Notes: a model not told the origin generated them from the sequence alone. Positions 33,699 through 42,472 are shown, counted from the stretch's first letter. The stretch is DNA of 64,000 nt from SIG565 sp045613385 (GCA_045613385.1 JAZLAW010000006.1:1-64000), one strand, 5' to 3'. Made by a program: numbers and translations.

Positions 33699-33795
33699 AA
33701 TAAATCCCCCTAAATTTTATAATATAATTATAATAAAAATATAACAAAAAAGCAATAAAAAAATAGAGACTTGATATTTCTACCAAATCTCTATC

Positions 33796-33872
33796 TGGCG
33801 CGCTGAAGAAGATTCGAACTCCCGACCTTCTGGTCCGTAGCCAGACGCTCTATCCAGCTGAGCTATCAGCGC
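33796..33872 (-). tRNA. tRNA-Arg (anticodon ACG)
   Basis: 77-base minus-strand cloverleaf with encoded CCA. Acceptor GCGCTGA/TCAGCGC, D arm with GCTCAGCTGGATAGAGC, anticodon loop CTACGGA, T loop TTCGAAT. The A34 is the substrate of TadA, whose gene is at 19985-20425. Confidence 0.97.
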
Positions 33873-33897
33873 AAAGTAATTTTCATTACGTTTAGAT

Positions 33898-33926
33898 ATG
33901 ATACCACACAATTTTTCAAAAATCAA
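33898..33926 (-). promoter_or_regulatory. Promoter of tRNA-Arg
   Basis: On the minus strand: -35 TTGATT (33926-33921), 17-base spacer, -10 TATCAT (33903-33898), 26 bases upstream of the mature tRNA. Confidence 0.6.
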
Positions 33927-33995
33927 TAGCAAAATTAAAAAATTTTTCAATCTTTCGTTTTTAACTTGACAGAAAAAGGAAAAAAGAAAAATATA

Positions 33996-34024
33996 TTGTG
34001 TTCACTACGGTTGTGTTGTATAAT
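33996..34024 (+). promoter_or_regulatory. Promoter of the epimerase gene
   Basis: -35 TTGTGT (33996-34001), 17-base spacer, -10 TATAAT (34019-34024). The start codon is 29 bases after the -10. Confidence 0.6.
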
Positions 34025-34052
34025 ACATACAAATAAAGAAAAGAGTGATGAT

Positions 34053-34910
34053 ATGATAAAGCTTCACAATAGATTTATAACCGCGAAAATAGACAGATTG
34101 GGCGCAGAATTAAAAAGTATTGTCTGCGAGGGCAGAGAAATACTCTGGCAGGGCGAAGAGTCAAGTTGGGCAAGAACGGCGCCAACTCTTTTTCCGTTTT
34201 GCGGAGGCTTTAAAGACGGAAAATACATATATAATGATGTTTCTTATGAGATGAGCGCTCACGGATTCGCGCGTGATAGTGAGTTTCAGGTTCAAGAAAA
34301 GAGTAAAAAAAGCGTCACATTGCTTTTAGAATCAAACGATGAGACTTTAGCCATATATCCGTTCAAATTCGAATTAAGAGTAATTTTCACACTTTCTCGA
34401 AAGAGTGTTATCGTGGAATATGAGATAAAAAACAAGACAGATGGTGAAATGTATTTTTCTATAGGCTCCCACGAATCGTATATTTGTGAAGGCGGCGTAG
34501 AAAATTATGATGTTCATTTCAAAAAAAGAGAGAGTCTTGAAAACTGCATAGTTGACGGAAGAATAATAGGCGAAAAGACAGAGCAAATAACCAAATTTTC
34601 CAAAATTTTACCTATTTATGAAAGATTTTGGGAAAACGATTCGGTTGTTCTTAAAAATATTTCTTCCCGTTCTGCCGTTCTTCGCAACCGCACAAACGGT
34701 AAAAGGATAAAAATAGATTTCCCCGGTTTCAATTATTTTGTAATATGGTCTATGCCGGGCAAAGAATATGTCTGCCTTGAGCCGTGGGCGGGATTCCCCG
34801 ATACAACCTATACCAGCGAAAAGATAGAAGACAGAATAGGAATCATAAGACTCAAAAAGGGCAAAAAGAAAAAATTAATGCACAAAATAACCATTTTGGA
34901 AGACTTATAA
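34053..34910 (+). CDS. Aldose 1-epimerase family protein
   Basis: 285 residues from the ATG at 34053 (MIKLHNRFITAKIDRLGAEL); GAGTGAT precedes it. Beta-sandwich mutarotase fold is suggested by GRPxLWQG-type start (GREILWQGEE), APTLFPFCGGFKDGKY, AHGFARDSEF, the SIGSHESY histidine and CLEPWAGFPD near the end. Family members interconvert sugar anomers; this short group with GxHExF-like motif often acts on hexoses or hexose phosphates of unknown identity. Monocistronic, with its own promoter and terminator. Confidence 0.85.
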   Translation: MIKLHNRFITAKIDRLGAELKSIVCEGREILWQGEESSWARTAPTLFPFCGGFKDGKYIYNDVSYEMSAHGFARDSEFQVQEKSKKSVTLLLESNDETLAIYPFKFELRVIFTLSRKSVIVEYEIKNKTDGEMYFSIGSHESYICEGGVENYDVHFKKRESLENCIVDGRIIGEKTEQITKFSKILPIYERFWENDSVVLKNISSRSAVLRNRTNGKRIKIDFPGFNYFVIWSMPGKEYVCLEPWAGFPDTTYTSEKIEDRIGIIRLKKGKKKKLMHKITILEDL

Positions 34911-34948
34911 AAAACACCGCAGTGTAAGAGTTGTACTCTTAAGGATAG
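34910..34948 (+). repeat. Left 39-bp inverted repeat of the restriction island
   Basis: Begins AAAAACACCGCAGTGTAAGAG immediately at the epimerase stop and runs to 34948. It matches the complement of 38740-38778 at 33 of 39 positions by eye. Each copy is followed, inward, by a terminator hairpin starting AAAAGGCAGA or AAAAGACAGA. Confidence 0.6.
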
Positions 34949-34954
34949 TAATTT

Positions 34955-34988
34955 AAAAGGCAGAAACGATTTTTCGTTTCTGCCTTTT
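34955..34988 (+). terminator. Terminator after the epimerase gene
   Basis: A 15-bp perfect stem AAAAGGCAGAAACGA / TCGTTTCTGCCTTTT with a four-T loop. Its own 3' arm ends in TTTT. Confidence 0.75.
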
Positions 34989-35064
34989 GCTATAAGGTTT
35001 TAGGATATCCTAAAGAATTGGAAAATGTGATATACATTTTCCCTGCTTGTTATGGTATGTGACA

Positions 35065-35811
35065 TCATTTTCTAAATACAAATAAATACTCATGTGCAAT
35101 TAGCAAAAAGTTGTATTTTACACTGTTGGTTTTCCAATAACCAGTTGCCCTGCAGTTGTGTTGTTCTTTGATAATAAGTTCTTTTAATTTAAATCCTGCG
35201 TCTTCAAAAATTCGCATAACATCGAATGACATTGGAATCATATGACCTTTTTGACGTGTATCGCCCATAAGAACAGCGCAGAACTTTTCCTTTTTGAGAA
35301 TGCGATAGCTTTCTGAAGCGACTTTTTTCATTTCCTCAAGAAAATCCTTAACCTTAAACAAGGACAAATCTTCAGGTATATCCTCGCTATATTGAATGAT
35401 ATCCGCATACGGTGGATGTGTACAAATCAAGTCAATACTATTATCCGGAACAAAATCAAGATTTCTAGCATCACCTTTATGTAGATACACCTTGCCATTT
35501 GCGCCTTCATGTTCAAAATCCGTTTTTTCTCTACAACGAGCAAGCGCAACATCATTAACATCTACACCGATAATATTCCGATTAAGCAACTTGGCTTCTA
35601 CGAGTGTAGTGCCTCCACCTGCAAATTGGTCAAGCACTAAATCGTTTTCATTTGAATATCTGAGCAAAATATTTCTCGGAATATACGGAGACCAATTACC
35701 ACGCCATTTAGCATCGTGGGTAGCCCAATCTCCACGTTTAGGGAAGGACCAGTGGGTGGTCATTTCTAATTCGAAATCATCAGGTTCCCATTTGGTGATT
35801 TTCTTTGCCAT
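35065..35811 (-). CDS. Site-specific DNA methyltransferase (second MTase of the DpnII-type system)
   Basis: 248 residues. SAM-binding motif I DQFAGGGTT (about residues 60-68) precedes the catalytic THPPY (about 135). This order differs from the classical DpnA methylase, where the PPY motif comes first, so this is a different class. N6-adenine or N4-cytosine specificity cannot be decided. The N-terminus (HWSFPKRGDWATHDAKW) and the C-terminal HNCRATGYWK and FLLIAHEYLFVF resemble small stand-alone restriction-linked methylases. ATG overlaps the endonuclease stop (TGATG). Last gene of the operon. Confidence 0.85.
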   Translation of the reverse strand: MAKKITKWEPDDFELEMTTHWSFPKRGDWATHDAKWRGNWSPYIPRNILLRYSNENDLVLDQFAGGGTTLVEAKLLNRNIIGVDVNDVALARCREKTDFEHEGANGKVYLHKGDARNLDFVPDNSIDLICTHPPYADIIQYSEDIPEDLSLFKVKDFLEEMKKVASESYRILKKEKFCAVLMGDTRQKGHMIPMSFDVMRIFEDAGFKLKELIIKEQHNCRATGYWKTNSVKYNFLLIAHEYLFVFRK

Positions 35812-36686
35812 CACTTAAAAACCTCGCCGATTATTCCATTTTCCAAATCTTTAATGTTGTATATGTGTTCCATAACATCAAAAGTTTCCTCTAGATTGTT
35901 TCGAGCGCTTGTCCAACCTTTTCCATCTGTAAACCAAACAAATGTAAAACCATCAATTTCTTCAGTTTCCCAAGCAAGAGTTTTATAACTACGTGCGGTT
36001 TCGTTTAATTTACTACCGCCACTTCCATAGAAATTGGTTTCAATCCCATAAATCATATTTGGTGTTTTTACTACAAAATCAAAGCGTTTTTCCATCTTGC
36101 CTTGATTTGAGATAGCGGATAAGTCGATATTCCACTTGTCTGTGATTTGGTGAATATACATTTCCTTAAAGTAGTTTACATCTTTAACAAAGCCGGCTTT
36201 CTGAATAAAGCTTTCAACCAAATCTTCCATTAAGTGTCCGCCACGATTTTTACGACCATTGGAATCGAGGCCTGTTTCAACACCAGTTGCGTAATCAACC
36301 AAATTGTTTACGATATGGTTTTCTAATAAATCGAACAATCCGGTTTCACGCATAAAGTATTTATAACGTTCATAATGAGCGTGGCTATTAGGCGGATACT
36401 TTCCAAAATCAAATTGGAATAAGTGTCCACCGTTTTCATCCTGACAGTATATTTCACTAGCCCTAACCGCTAATAGTATCGGAATGCACTTTAATACTTC
36501 AGGATATTTACTTATTAAGTTTTCAAAATCAAGTTCAATATTTTTAGAGCCGATTAGCGTATTTAAGATGTTAAGTTCAACCTTGATACTATCCACATTT
36601 CGATGAACTTTCTCAAAATCTATGTAATAACCATAATCGGCAATGCTATCACGAAAGCCTGATAACCAGTCGTTGAAATTTCTCAT
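35811..36686 (-). CDS. DpnII/MboI-type restriction endonuclease (predicted GATC)
   Basis: 291 residues, close to DpnII (about 288). The DpnII family core is visible: GLDSNGRKNRGGHLMEDLVE, then DFVVKTPNMIYGIETNFYGSGGSKLNETARSY reduced to its key words DFVV, GIETNFYGSGGSKLNE. The acidic pair and ETN match the family's D...ExN active site. It cuts unmethylated GATC by family knowledge. AGAGGG precedes the ATG. Partner Dam-type methylase lies two genes upstream. Confidence 0.92.
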   Translation of the reverse strand: MRNFNDWLSGFRDSIADYGYYIDFEKVHRNVDSIKVELNILNTLIGSKNIELDFENLISKYPEVLKCIPILLAVRASEIYCQDENGGHLFQFDFGKYPPNSHAHYERYKYFMRETGLFDLLENHIVNNLVDYATGVETGLDSNGRKNRGGHLMEDLVESFIQKAGFVKDVNYFKEMYIHQITDKWNIDLSAISNQGKMEKRFDFVVKTPNMIYGIETNFYGSGGSKLNETARSYKTLAWETEEIDGFTFVWFTDGKGWTSARNNLEETFDVMEHIYNIKDLENGIIGEVFK

Positions 36687-36697
36687 ATGATTTCCCT

Positions 36698-37540
36698 CTA
36701 CTCAATTACTATAATGAATTTATCATCTTCAATTTTCCATTTAGATTTTTTCTTAATAAATGAATTATCATCATTTATTAAACCGCAATCTTTATAAACC
36801 TGAGTTATGCCACCAATATATCTATGTGCTTTATCCAAATTGAGAGTTTGAAGTTGACCATTGATTTCTACTTTTATAGTAGAATCAGTTGCGCTTATAG
36901 AATTTTTGATTATTTGAGGAATTATTAAAATCCTTGCACGAATATCATTTGCGGTGATATTGCGCTCAACCAAATAATCATCGCTATTATTTGCAGTAGT
37001 TACATTCGACTGAGTGCATTGAGTTAAAATATCTTTTAACATATCCTCATTGAAGACGGGGCGATAAGAGAAAGCAATCCCATTATCTATACACATATTC
37101 AACAATGTTTTTCCATCTATCAAAATAGTTGGCATATTAGGGTTACTCTCGGCTTCTTCGATAGCGCCTTTAGTAAAAGAAGATGTAGTTATGAACACGT
37201 TAATATAATTGTTGTTTAAGACATTTCCTTGCTTGTCGCGTTTGGTTGCACCCTTTAAGTCACGTATTTCTTTTGCCTGTACCTTATTAGTAGCTTGATA
37301 TCTTTTGGCTTGAACATAATAGTTCATTGTATCTAAACCTTGCGGGTCAATACCTGGCTTAGAACAAGTTAAATCAATTCCATTGTCACCAACATATTTT
37401 GTGGTAACCACCTCTTGGAAACCAATCTCCTTTAGGAAATGATTTAAAAACAGCTCGAAATCTCTACCTGTTGCAAAGGATTGGTAAAGCTTATCAATAT
37501 AATTCTTTTCTTCAGTTGCTGATAGTTCTAAATAAATCAC
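36698..37540 (-). CDS. Mrr-like PD-(D/E)XK nuclease within the DpnII operon
   Basis: 280 residues from the GTG at 37540, chosen because AAGGGG lies 9 bases upstream and this start clears the dam gene by 13 bases; a longer reading to 37600 would overlap dam by 47. An Mrr-type core is seen: FELFLNHFLKEIGFQEV, GDNGIDLTC, and YYVQAKRY (D then QxK). VFITTSSFTKGA and the DG followed by LLNMCIDNG match the Mrr C-terminal part. Mrr enzymes often cut modified DNA. A third nuclease-like gene in a DpnII operon is unusual; it could instead be a decayed or regulatory partner. Confidence 0.8.
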   Translation of the reverse strand: MIYLELSATEEKNYIDKLYQSFATGRDFELFLNHFLKEIGFQEVVTTKYVGDNGIDLTCSKPGIDPQGLDTMNYYVQAKRYQATNKVQAKEIRDLKGATKRDKQGNVLNNNYINVFITTSSFTKGAIEEAESNPNMPTILIDGKTLLNMCIDNGIAFSYRPVFNEDMLKDILTQCTQSNVTTANNSDDYLVERNITANDIRARILIIPQIIKNSISATDSTIKVEINGQLQTLNLDKAHRYIGGITQVYKDCGLINDDNSFIKKKSKWKIEDDKFIIVIE

Positions 37541-37553
37541 GTTTGTATTCCCC

Positions 37554-38627
37554 TTAAAAATTGCTAATAAGCAATTCTTTAATTTTTCCTCTTGCTTCAC
37601 TATTACAGTTAATCATTCGTGTTGCTTCTACTCGTTTGATTTTGTGAGCAGAATAAATATTATCAAAGAAATCGTCTTCAGTATTTGAATTCTTGGGGTC
37701 AGAGTTGCTAATTACAACCTTAGCTCCCTTTTTATGCATATCGTCTACGAAATGTGCAAGTTCAATTTGTTCTTCATCATTAAACAAATTTTCGGTATAT
37801 GCAGTAAAACTTGCCGTATCCGTTATTGGTCTGTATGGCGGATCAAAATATACAAAAGTATTTTCATCAATAAAGTCTGCCGACTCTCTATAATCGCCAC
37901 AAACAATAGTGACGTTCTGCAATTTTTCCGACACCGCACGAAGAGTCTTTTCATCGCAAATCATTGGATTCTTATATGCCCCCATGGGAACATTAAAGAG
38001 TCCTTTTTTGTTTACACGGAACAAGCCATTGAAACAAGTTTTATTCAAAAAAATCATCAAAGCAGCTTTTTCAATGTTTATGTCATCGTTTCCATTAACC
38101 TTTAAATCGTTGAAACGCTCGCGTTTATCATTGTAATAAACCTTTCGGCTATCGGTATCTAATGGGATGAATTCGCTTTGCATCGTGTAAAGTATTTTTA
38201 TCAATGCATCAATGTCATCACGAATAATACGATAGGAGTTAATTAGTTCGGCATTTATATCGCTGATATAAACTTCTCTCAAATCATATTTGCTAAGTAT
38301 ATCAAACAAGACTGCACCACCCCCAACAAAGGGTTCTGCATACTTTGTAATATTTCCTTTTGCGAAAGGATAATAATGTTCAATTTCTTTAAGAAGTTGA
38401 CCTTTGCCGCCCGCCCATTTTAAGAAAGGCTTAACCGCTTTTTCTTCATTCTCAATATATCTGCGGCTACGTGCATCTTCCGGCTTTTGAGCATTGATAG
38501 GTATAATCCACATATTACCCAACATAGCAACATCGGCTATACGGTTTTCCTTACATAAAGTCAAAACTCGTCTGTGAGAAATATTCCATTTTTCGGCGGC
38601 GTCATTAGCTGTCATATATGCCAACAC
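37554..38627 (-). CDS. dam: DNA adenine methylase (Dam/DpnM type) with N-terminal helix-turn-helix
   Basis: 357 residues. Residues 1-50 form an excisionase/MerR-like helix-turn-helix (TANDAAEKWNISHRRVLTLCKE), then a linker, then a Dam methylase from KPFLKWAGGKGQLL (about 67) through motif I EPFVGGGAVLF and catalytic DPPYRP (about 268) to the end. Predicted to make N6-methyladenine in GATC and protect against the DpnII-type enzyme. The start is GTG at 38627 with AAGGAG 11 bases upstream; TTG and ATG codons follow in frame. The fused DNA-binding domain and the operator in its promoter suggest autoregulation. Confidence 0.9.
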   Translation of the reverse strand: MLAYMTANDAAEKWNISHRRVLTLCKENRIADVAMLGNMWIIPINAQKPEDARSRRYIENEEKAVKPFLKWAGGKGQLLKEIEHYYPFAKGNITKYAEPFVGGGAVLFDILSKYDLREVYISDINAELINSYRIIRDDIDALIKILYTMQSEFIPLDTDSRKVYYNDKRERFNDLKVNGNDDINIEKAALMIFLNKTCFNGLFRVNKKGLFNVPMGAYKNPMICDEKTLRAVSEKLQNVTIVCGDYRESADFIDENTFVYFDPPYRPITDTASFTAYTENLFNDEEQIELAHFVDDMHKKGAKVVISNSDPKNSNTEDDFFDNIYSAHKIKRVEATRMINCNSEARGKIKELLISNF

Positions 38628-38651
38628 TTATAATCACACTCCTTATGTATG

Positions 38652-38680
38652 ATTATATTCCAAAATTGGAATAAAAGCAA
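38652..38680 (-). promoter_or_regulatory. dam operon promoter with operator in the spacer
   Basis: On the minus strand: -35 TTGCTT (38680-38675), exactly 17-base spacer, -10 TATAAT (38657-38652). The palindrome TATTCCAA-AA-TTGGAATA (38656-38673) fills the spacer and touches the -10. A protein bound here would block RNA polymerase. Confidence 0.7.
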
Positions 38681-38702
38681 TACTAATTTTAAAACAAAAT
38701 AA

Positions 38703-38739
38703 AAAAGACAGATTTATCGTTTCAATAAATCTGTCTTTT
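38703..38739 (-). terminator. Terminator after the SGNH hydrolase gene
   Basis: A 15-bp perfect stem AAAAGACAGATTTAT / ATAAATCTGTCTTTT with a 7-base loop, followed on the minus strand by TTATTTTG. Confidence 0.75.
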
Positions 38740-38778
38740 CTGTCCTTTAGGGTACGCCTCTTATACTGCGGTGTTTTT
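38740..38778 (-). repeat. Right 39-bp inverted repeat of the restriction island
   Basis: Read on the minus strand it begins AAAAACACCGCAGTATAAGAG just past the SGNH hydrolase stop and matches 34910-34948 at 33 of 39 positions. The four restriction-modification genes lie wholly between the two copies. Confidence 0.6.
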
Positions 38779-38780
38779 AT

Positions 38781-39344
38781 TTAAAGGGCTTCGCAAAATT
38801 CTATAAATTTAGGTGTCCACCAATCGCGGTAGCCTTCAACCGTGGGGTGAACGCCGTCCACCATATATTTTTTATAATCTTCCGTACTTACCGAAAGCAT
38901 TTCGGGGTCGTCCCAGAAATTAAGAATATGAAAATCATATTCTTTCTTTAGGTCTTTTAAGAGCTCAACCTGATTTTCATAGCGGCGACAGTCAAAGCGG
39001 GTTCCGGTATAAAAAACAATAGGGCAACCGAAGGTTTCTTTAACATAGGTTATGATAAAGCGTATTGCTTTTTCGGTGTCTTCGGGGTTGGGAACTTTGT
39101 CGGGGTCGGTATCGTTGGTAGAAAGTTGGCAGATAAATAAGTCAACATTTGTATTTTTATCGATTCTTTTAAGTCGGGAAACATAGGAAGTATCCTTTAC
39201 ATCGGCAAGAGTTGTGCCTGATACGGCTTCCTTAATCATATTAATACCGCGTTTTTCTGACATAATATCGGCAAATGAAATTCCCGTCACTCCACAGGTG
39301 ACCGAAGAGCCTAAAAATAATACTGTTTTATTTTTTAGTTCCAT
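38781..39344 (-). CDS. SGNH/GDSL-type hydrolase
   Basis: 187 residues, no signal peptide. Block I is FLGSSVTCG with the nucleophile Ser, block III reads QLSTNDTD, and block V is DGVHPTVEGY with the catalytic Asp-His pair. Members are esterases or lipases, often deacetylating sugars. It follows the DUF4340 gene by 12 bases and so may be the last gene of the Gld-like operon; its terminator lies next to the right island repeat. Confidence 0.85.
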   Translation of the reverse strand: MELKNKTVLFLGSSVTCGVTGISFADIMSEKRGINMIKEAVSGTTLADVKDTSYVSRLKRIDKNTNVDLFICQLSTNDTDPDKVPNPEDTEKAIRFIITYVKETFGCPIVFYTGTRFDCRRYENQVELLKDLKKEYDFHILNFWDDPEMLSVSTEDYKKYMVDGVHPTVEGYRDWWTPKFIEFCEAL

Positions 39345-39356
39345 AAAAACTCCCCA

Positions 39357-40898
39357 TTATTTAACCGTTTCGCCGACAGATACTTTTTCGGTATCCGAAA
39401 TAAATTTTTCAAGAATTGTTGAAGTTATCTGGCCGACCGGTATACCGTCTATTTCGGCTTGATAACGGAGAGAAGATGCCTTCGTGAAGGTAAGAACGGT
39501 ATCTTTTATATCCGAAGAATGAATAAAGGTTATTTTTACATACGGACTGCCAACCTTTATAGTGTCAAAAGAAATTGGCGCAAAATCAACCATTGTTCCG
39601 TAGTATGTTTTGAAGTTTTTAATATCCAAAACGGTATTTCCGAATTTTACTTCGTACTGGTCTGCCTGACCTTCGGGGGTTTCGGTATATTTAACATCAA
39701 AAACATACGAGCCTTCAGGTGTTTCAATCTTTAACTGTTTAATGCCGTTAAGGTTTTCAAGCACTACGAATTTGCTATAGTAACTCTCGATGCTGTTTGT
39801 AGCGAAAGCAATATTGCTAACAGATACTTTTTGTATCATATCGGTCTTACCGTCAACGAAAGCGGCATAACCGTCGTTTTGCATAGTAAACTTAACGGTA
39901 TACTCTTCGCCGTTTAAACAAAGGGTTACGATATAGTCGGGGATATCAAGACCGTACTTTTTGATGTCTTCTGCTGTCGGTGTATAACAATATGCACCGC
40001 TTGAAGAAAACCCTGCAGCAAAGGCATCAAGTACCGCCTGGGGAACATCGTTATCGCAAATTCTGACTGTAGGACTGACCATTTTAAAGGAGAAAAATGA
40101 GTTATAATCGGTATCATCCAGATATTCGATTTTAAAGGGAGTAGGGTGTTTTTTGCCCGAAATGCTGATATAATCGAATTTAATCAGTGAGTTTTCGTTA
40201 AAATACGATGCGTTTTTATCATTTTTAACACTCTTGAAACCTACTTTTGCCGCAAAAGTAACATCAGTAGCATTTATAAGTGAATCGGCAATACTCCCGT
40301 CAATTATATACACATTTGTTTTGTCCGAAGAAAGTTGGCAGTAATATCCGATGCCAGAAGGCGCTGATTTGCCGACCGTTAAAGAATAATTGCCATCATT
40401 AAGAGAAACGGTCAGTTCGGCATTCGGTTTCGAAAAACCAAAATCGGTATTATCTGCGGCAAATTTTTCAAGCGCGTTTAACTTTAAGACGCTCGAAGAA
40501 AACGAAGAAATAGAAGAACTGTCGGTAAGAGTTGCGTCAACTCCTGCCACGGTCCAGTCAACCGAAGGAGAGCCATCCTTTTCGGTAATCTGTGTGTTAA
40601 GGGTGACACTGCCCTTGGCATTTTTAAGAGAAAGGCTTTTGACTTCCGTTTCACTCGTTGCGGTCACCGAAATCGAAGTGTTTTTCTCGGGATTTTCCTT
40701 TTTTTCAGGGATAAGTTTAAATGCCGCAAAGGTTCCCACACCCAAAACCGCAACGGCTAAAATGGCGGATAAAACCTTTATTAGCAAAGGCCGTTTGGGC
40801 GCTTTTTTTGTTTGGGTTGTTGCGTTATAATGTGCGGGGTCTGAAAATATAGTAGATTCCGTATTATCGGAATTTATATTTGGTTTTTCGTTACTCAT
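39357..40898 (-). CDS. DUF4340 domain-containing membrane-anchored protein
   Basis: 513 residues. A short cytoplasmic N-terminus is followed by one transmembrane helix (about 40-60, LIKVLSAILAVAVLGVGTFAAF minus ends) and a large extracytoplasmic part of repeated beta-rich DUF4340 units (GNYSLTVGKSAPSGIGYYCQ; IADSLINA). The start overlaps the stop of the GldG-like gene by 4 bases. DUF4340 proteins regularly accompany Gld-like ABC operons; the joint function is not established. Confidence 0.8.
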   Translation of the reverse strand: MSNEKPNINSDNTESTIFSDPAHYNATTQTKKAPKRPLLIKVLSAILAVAVLGVGTFAAFKLIPEKKENPEKNTSISVTATSETEVKSLSLKNAKGSVTLNTQITEKDGSPSVDWTVAGVDATLTDSSSISSFSSSVLKLNALEKFAADNTDFGFSKPNAELTVSLNDGNYSLTVGKSAPSGIGYYCQLSSDKTNVYIIDGSIADSLINATDVTFAAKVGFKSVKNDKNASYFNENSLIKFDYISISGKKHPTPFKIEYLDDTDYNSFFSFKMVSPTVRICDNDVPQAVLDAFAAGFSSSGAYCYTPTAEDIKKYGLDIPDYIVTLCLNGEEYTVKFTMQNDGYAAFVDGKTDMIQKVSVSNIAFATNSIESYYSKFVVLENLNGIKQLKIETPEGSYVFDVKYTETPEGQADQYEVKFGNTVLDIKNFKTYYGTMVDFAPISFDTIKVGSPYVKITFIHSSDIKDTVLTFTKASSLRYQAEIDGIPVGQITSTILEKFISDTEKVSVGETVK

Positions 40899-42472
40899 TT
40901 ACGGCGTCTCCTTATAAATATAACAACACCGAGAACGGCAACGGCCAGTGGAATTATTACTATAAATATGGTTTCAATAACCTTGGTGTCGGCTTCGGTT
41001 ATTTCACTGGCGAAGCTCTGTGTTGAGATGGTTTTTGCAGTAAATACCTTCTTATCGGAGTTCATACCCGATACAAACATAGCGGTATTTACAGCAATAT
41101 CCATATTCTGAACGTTGTTTGTCTGCGCCCAGGATGAATATACAAATTCCTGCGAAGAGAATGCGGCAACATATCCGGTATGGCGTACATTATCAACAAA
41201 ATTTACTTCTTCCGTTACGATAAGTCCCGGATAAGTACCTTTTTGCGCACCTGTTTCGGGCTCCCAGCTTTCAGAAGCGCCTTCGGGCGCTACGGTTACG
41301 GTATCGTTTGTACTTGCAATGATATACGGTGTTCTCGCCGCATAGTTGTCGTATGTCTTTCTCATAACAAGGTTACTGGAAAGAAGAGAGAAATTACCGC
41401 TGCTTGGCGCGATTTTATCGGTTAAATCAGAAGTTGATAAAAACATCGGCATAGTTGTAGGAACACCGTAATAATAGTTTTTATCGGTCTGATAAAGAAG
41501 ACCATCGCTATATTCAATACCCCACTCTACCAAAAATTCTTTAAGAACGGGGTAGTTTTTCATAGAGTTTCCGGGAATAAATATCAAAGATTTTCCAAGT
41601 TTGCCATCGTTTTTAAGCCAGTTTCCAAGCACGTTTATTTCACTTTCAAGGAAATCGCTTGTCGGGGCGGCTATAACCAGAACGTCAATATTTTCAGGCA
41701 CCGACTGCAATATAGTAGTGTTAATTTCCGAAATTTCAAAACCGTTGAGTTTTAAAGATTCGGCATAGATTTTATTGAAAACTTCGGAGTTGCTGTGGTT
41801 TGCAATAAGCGCCATATTCTTGGTGTCTTCGCTTACGAGAATGTTAATAGCGCTCGAAACAGCAGTTTCTACCTTATTGGCATCAATATAATAGTAACCG
41901 TAACCCATTTCGGCATATCCCGAAGGGTCGCTGAAGGAATAAATATCGTTGAAACCGACAAGGCGGCTCTGAGTTTTACCTGCAGTATCGGTATACTCTA
42001 TTAAGATATCTCCGTAGAAGAGATTTGGATATTTTTGGTTTACCGATTCGGTTTTGGTACCGTAAAAGTTTTCAAAGGTGAGTGAAATTTTGTCATTTAT
42101 CTGTGGATACTGTTTTAAAATGTTGACGGTCTGCGTATAGTATCCGCCATCATCAACAACACCCATATAGTTGGCAGAAAATTCATTCATTGTACCGCCC
42201 GAATAGGCTTCTTCGGTGGAAAGAACGGTAATGCTGACTTTTTTATCGATAGATTTTAAAAATTCTATGTTTTCTTCGCTCATAGTATTTACCTTTGAAG
42301 AAGTAACATCAAAGGTAAGCGCACCGCGTTCACTTAAAATACCCATAAACACGTTAAGAAGAATAACACCTGCAATAATTACCGCGGTTACCGCGATGGC
42401 ATAACTTCCGTGGCGAAGGGCATTTTTATTTTTTATTTTAAATTTAGATAAAAAGTTTTTAATTTTTTCCAT
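40895..42472 (-). CDS. GldG-like ABC transporter auxiliary protein
   Basis: 525 residues. One N-terminal helix (about 22-45), a large external domain with the ABC_transp_aux pattern (TMSEENIEFLKSIDKKVSITVLST start and VLVIAAPTSDFLESEINVLGNWL core), and a C-terminal helix (about 500-520) ending in RRRRK. GldG is the partner of GldA/GldF in Bacteroidetes gliding; in Firmicutes the complex has another, unknown role. Downstream of the permease by 12 bases. Confidence 0.82.
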   Translation of the reverse strand: MEKIKNFLSKFKIKNKNALRHGSYAIAVTAVIIAGVILLNVFMGILSERGALTFDVTSSKVNTMSEENIEFLKSIDKKVSITVLSTEEAYSGGTMNEFSANYMGVVDDGGYYTQTVNILKQYPQINDKISLTFENFYGTKTESVNQKYPNLFYGDILIEYTDTAGKTQSRLVGFNDIYSFSDPSGYAEMGYGYYYIDANKVETAVSSAINILVSEDTKNMALIANHSNSEVFNKIYAESLKLNGFEISEINTTILQSVPENIDVLVIAAPTSDFLESEINVLGNWLKNDGKLGKSLIFIPGNSMKNYPVLKEFLVEWGIEYSDGLLYQTDKNYYYGVPTTMPMFLSTSDLTDKIAPSSGNFSLLSSNLVMRKTYDNYAARTPYIIASTNDTVTVAPEGASESWEPETGAQKGTYPGLIVTEEVNFVDNVRHTGYVAAFSSQEFVYSSWAQTNNVQNMDIAVNTAMFVSGMNSDKKVFTAKTISTQSFASEITEADTKVIETIFIVIIPLAVAVLGVVIFIRRRRK

